Below are positions 61,246 to 64,000 of a DNA stretch of 64,000 bases, in pieces. A program made the translations under genes and the position numbers. The stretch is from an uncultured Lachnospiraceae bacterium. Lineage in GTDB: Bacteria > Bacillota > Clostridia > Lachnospirales > Lachnospiraceae. The notes beneath the pieces are model-generated. The model ran no database searches. It saw only the letters and a list, made by a program, of their open reading frames with translations, and had not been told where the DNA came from. Position 1 is the stretch's first letter. Every line of letters starts with the position of its first letter. The DNA is taken from NCBI GenBank assembly GCA_910585625.1, contig CAJUFQ010000006.1:58701-122700 (forward strand), in the 5' to 3' direction.

Positions 61246-61275
61246 TTGTACGTTTTGCTATATGAGGGGTATACT
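61246..61275 (+). promoter_or_regulatory. Promoter candidate in the 224-bp gap before the DUF3089 gene
   Basis: TTGTAC, 18-nt spacer, TATACT. A 19-codon frame (61318-61377) with GAGAG upstream lies in the leader; nothing else is recognisable in the gap. Confidence 0.45.
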
Positions 61276-61427
61276 ATGAAACGATAGCATCATAAATCCG
61301 AAAAGAGAGTGAAACGTATGAGAGGAGAAATTTCCTGTTTTTGTCCCGAAAAAACAGCCAGGTATCCCATCCTATAGAATTTTGGCTAAAAAGATGATAT
61401 AGTAACTCTGCGAAGGAGGGAAAATAG

Positions 61428-62612
61428 ATGGAAAAAAACAAAACTTTAAGGCTGAGATTATGTAGCTGGCTGCTTGCTGCCGCGGTTTGCCTGTCGCTTA
61501 GCGGCATTGCAGCCTGCGGCAGGGATAACTCGCAGCCGGAAGCTGGAAACAGGCAGGAAGCAGCAGGAGAACAGGAAAACGCGGGCGGAGATGAGGCGGC
61601 AGAAGAGCGGGAAAGCGCGGGCGGAGATCAGACGGCAGGAGAACAGGAAAACGCGGGCGGAGATGAGGCAGACGCTTTTGAAATTTCGGATTTGGCAGGC
61701 GAGCCGTCGGACTATTCGAAAGAGGAAAACTGGATGAAGATTCCTGAAATTACACATGATGTGGATACCTTTTATCTTTACCCAACCTCTTATTTGGATG
61801 AATCAGAAGACGCAAAACCAATCTGCGGGATTGACAATGAAAATATGCGGGCCAGGGCCAGGCTGATTTATGAGAACCAGGCGACGGTCTATGAGGAATC
61901 TACGAATGTCTTTGCGCCATTCTACCGGCAGAGCAATATTTTTGCGGTTGCCAATTTTGAACCTGAGGAGTTAGAAGAATATCAGAAAGGGGAGCAGCGG
62001 ACGGATGTTTATGCCGCGCTGGATTACTATTTTGAAAATTATAACCAAGGCAGGCCGTTCATCATTGCCGGCCATTCCCAGGGATCCATTATGACAAAAA
62101 TTGTACTTGGAGAGTATATGAAAGCCCATCCAGACTATTATGAGCGTATGGTCGCGGCATATCCTATCGGCATTTCAATTACCAAAGGCTGGCTAGAGGG
62201 GCATCCACATCTGAAATTTGCCCAGGGGGCGGATGATACGGGCGTCATCGTGTCATGGAATACGGAAGGGAAAGGGAACAAAGGGCAGAAAAACCTGGTC
62301 GTGGAGCCAGAGGCCATCAGCATTAATCCCATAAATTGGAAGCTGGATGGCACATATGCCGGATTTGAGGAAAACCTGGGCAGCCGTATTCTCAATGAGG
62401 AAACAGGAAGCTATGAAATTGTCAAGGGACTGGCAGACGCCCAAGTGGATACAGAGCGGGGCGTTGTAATCTGTACGACGGAAGACGTAGAATATGCGCC
62501 AGCTGCCTGGTTTGGGCCAGAGAGCCTGCATTCGCACGATTATGATTACTATTATGAAAACCTACGAGAAAATGTAAAAGCAAGGGTAGAGGCTTATTTG
62601 AAGCAGTTGTAA
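61428..62612 (+). CDS. DUF3089 alpha/beta-hydrolase lipoprotein
   Basis: 394 aa. Signal peptide II (lipobox GIAAC), a Glu/Gly-rich tether with three 12-residue repeats, then a DUF3089 domain: DTFYLYPTSYL, FAPFYRQSNIFAV and the nucleophile elbow IIAGHSQGS (Ser about 214). An extracellular, membrane-tethered esterase or lysophospholipase-like enzyme; substrate unknown. SD GGAGGG. No terminator was found after the upstream ABC operon, but the gene has its own candidate promoter. Confidence 0.88.
   Translation: MEKNKTLRLRLCSWLLAAAVCLSLSGIAACGRDNSQPEAGNRQEAAGEQENAGGDEAAEERESAGGDQTAGEQENAGGDEADAFEISDLAGEPSDYSKEENWMKIPEITHDVDTFYLYPTSYLDESEDAKPICGIDNENMRARARLIYENQATVYEESTNVFAPFYRQSNIFAVANFEPEELEEYQKGEQRTDVYAALDYYFENYNQGRPFIIAGHSQGSIMTKIVLGEYMKAHPDYYERMVAAYPIGISITKGWLEGHPHLKFAQGADDTGVIVSWNTEGKGNKGQKNLVVEPEAISINPINWKLDGTYAGFEENLGSRILNEETGSYEIVKGLADAQVDTERGVVICTTEDVEYAPAAWFGPESLHSHDYDYYYENLRENVKARVEAYLKQL
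61566..61673 (+). repeat. 36-bp in-frame tandem repeat, three copies
   Basis: Units GEQENAGGDEAA, EERESAGGDQTA, GEQENAGGDEAD in the tether of the DUF3089 lipoprotein. Confidence 0.85.
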
Positions 62613-62614
62613 TC

Positions 62615-63360
62615 CTATGTTATCATGAATTCGGTTAAACATACGCTCAAACTGCTGCAAATAGGACAGGAACTGCTGGAGCTGTTTCAAAACTAACTAT
62701 ATTTAATGCGTCCTCTCGGATATAGTGCTGCGTACATTCCTTTGCCCGGCTCGTCCTTTTATACATGGAACAACGGAAATGCACTTATCCGTTTGCCGTG
62801 GCTAGGCTGAGTTTCGCCCCGCAGTCGTCACAATAGAGCATCCCCGAAAAGATACTTGCCGTTCCGTTTTTGGCCGGTCTGTGCCTGTTCTCCCGTAGCA
62901 TCTGAACTTTTTCCCACATATCCCTGCCAATGATGGGGGTATGGGCGTCCACGATATACGTCCGCCTGTTCTTTGCGGTGGGGATGCGTTTCCTGCTCTT
63001 AAAGCCTAAACGGGTGGATTTAAAACTCTCCGTTATGCCGATATACGCCATATTTTCCAGAATGGATGCAATCATGGCTGGCTCCCGGTTATAGGGGTGT
63101 TCCGATTTTTTTGCGACGCCGATTCCCTTTGACACTTTGTAGGCTGACGGAGTAAGCGCTTTATCTTCCCAGGGGGCTGTGGCAATGTCTGACACGCCTT
63201 TTCCCTGCATACAGAGTGAAAATATCCTGCGGACGACTGCCGACGCCTCCTCGTCCGCAAGCCCTTTCGCTTTCTTGACGTCCTTTTCAAGCCCTTTTTC
63301 AATGTCTGCCGACATCGACAGGCAGGCGCAAGAACGCTCCCACAGGCTCATAGAGGGCAT
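62615..63360 (-). pseudogene. Large serine recombinase, broken
   Basis: Keeps the Recombinase domain (DEEASAVVRRIFSLCMQGKG, SILENMAYIGIT, DAHTPIIGRDMWEKVQ) and part of the zinc ribbon (SGMLYCDDCGAKLSLATANG). The N-terminal Ser catalytic domain is missing and the usual GYxK region is deleted. A TAA at 62785 interrupts the ribbon; the same frame continues as HFRCSMYKRTSRAKECTQHY, then a frameshift leads to LVLKQLQQFLSYLQQFERMF coiled coil to about 62615. Remnant of an integrative element or phage integrase. Confidence 0.85.
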
Positions 63361-63557
63361 GAAACAGGCACAGGGAATACGGAACAGATAAAGGCGGAAA
63401 ACGTCTTAGAATGGACAGGAAGAATGAATAACATAAGGGCGTGTGCAAGGGAGATAGTGGAGAGAGAAATTATATACACATAGGCGACATGGCGGCAGAG
63501 AAAAGCTCTGTCGATTTTCTTTTCGGGGAGTTTTTTAAAAAGTTCATATTTGAGTGA

Positions 63558-63586
63558 TTGAATCAATTCGCCCCAATAACTATACT
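63558..63586 (+). promoter_or_regulatory. Promoter of the broken HTH gene
   Basis: TTGAAT, 17-nt spacer, TATACT, about 29 nt before the ATG. Confidence 0.55.
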
Positions 63587-63614
63587 ATATACCATATGCA
63601 ATAGGAGTTCAGAT

Positions 63615-63733
63615 ATGTTTGAATATATGACAACACAGGAAGCCGCAGAAAAATGGAATGTTCGCTTCATTGGGTGCAGCGACCATGCAAGGAAAACCGC
63701 ATTGAGAGCGTGTTAAACATAAATCGAGTATAG
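63615..63733 (+). pseudogene. Small HTH (excisionase/MerR-like) gene, frameshifted
   Basis: SD AGGAG and start MFEYMTTQEAAEKWNV, the beginning of a common mobile-element HTH protein. A single-base shift near 63661 moves the expected continuation (SLHWVQRPCKENRIESVLN) to the +1 frame, which stops at 63731. Confidence 0.7.
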
Positions 63734-63818
63734 TTAATACTAAGAGGAATCAAATAAATGCTTAAAATGCGCCCGTAAACCATATACCGCCCCATGTGGG
63801 AGAAAGGGGGAATTTTCT

Positions 63819-63896
63819 ATGTCTTGCATAGAAGCATACAAGGAGCATATTGAATACACCTTTAACGCCTTTTGTAGAGGTGGGATTTGTCGGTAA
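63819..63896 (+). pseudogene. Fragment of an element-borne sigma-factor-like gene
   Basis: SD AAGGGGGA, start MSCIEAYKEHIEYTFNAFC, resembling the N-terminus of small sigma-70-like proteins of Tn916-type elements (from memory), then diverges and stops after 25 codons. Identification is tentative. The last ~100 bp of the window hold only a 16-codon frame (from 63903) and nothing I recognise. Confidence 0.4.
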
Positions 63897-64000
63897 ATAG
63901 TCATGCTTATATTTAATGACACAGAAGAAAAAGCGGTTGAGAAAGTGATATGATACCGCTGGAAGCCATACAGCCGCCCCATTCCCCCGCACTGGTTTTT

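Noticed and set aside
63762..63992. 76-codon minus-strand frame at the right edge
   Set aside because: Antisense to the sigma-like fragment; no SD or recognised domain.

Overview
The window looks like a chromosomal segment from a Gram-positive, endospore-forming gut Clostridia, most likely Lachnospiraceae. The signs are moderate GC, strong SD-led starts, a spore-type GH18/LysM enzyme, Gram-positive envelope genes (LCP ligases, Fn3-bearing wall hydrolases, lipoproteins), carbamate kinase, phosphotransacetylase and ValS/Hom/Tex proteins of clostridial type. The genus is inferred from protein style only. I saw no rRNA, tRNA, CRISPR array or recognisable riboswitch.

Layout. 1-10.2 kb: end of an M29 aminopeptidase, a spore cortex-lytic-like enzyme (minus), a chemoreceptor, phosphate acetyltransferase (minus) and a large RND exporter with a coiled-coil insert. 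10.3-29.7 kb: valS, then an envelope block: LCP ligase, an Fn3 gene remnant, a diguanylate cyclase, two large Fn3-repeat wall hydrolases (amidase and glucosaminidase), a tandem GT2 glycosyltransferase, a small zinc-ribbon protein, a polyprenyl sugar-phosphate transferase, two GT2 enzymes, a second LCP ligase and glmS. It can start, extend and attach a wall glycan, but no flippase or polymerase is present. 29.9-31.8 kb: a membrane HtrA protease. 31.9-35.1 kb: a two-gene accessory locus, a small protein plus an HD-phosphohydrolase fused to a phosphoribosyltransferase-like C-terminus; this is the best candidate for an undescribed conflict/defence system. 35.2-38.9 kb: arcC, pyk and a lipoprotein amidase. 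38.9-40.8 kb: an AAA ATPase and a small PD-(D/E)xK-like protein, a second candidate defence pair, followed by a MITE-like inverted-repeat element.

41.4-55.0 kb: alkD (apparently leaderless), prfB with a programmed +1 frameshift at UAA, an SPFH/zinc-ribbon/TPM membrane-stress operon resembling Bacillus ydjGHI, ACT regulator-hom-apgM (probably threonine synthesis), several small membrane-protein genes and tex. 55.0-61.2 kb: a two-component system divergent from a lipoprotein/two-permease/ATPase ABC operon. Both promoters carry the same 12-bp motif where a -35 box should be, so the regulator probably controls both. 61.4-62.6 kb: a DUF3089 lipoprotein hydrolase. 62.6-64.0 kb: wreckage of an integrative element (serine recombinase, HTH protein and sigma-like gene, all broken).

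Other recurring features are short in-frame tandem repeats of 27-39 bp in the linkers of four exported proteins, and many sigma-A-type promoters with 17-bp spacing. Most start codons were chosen from visible SD sequences and domain starts.
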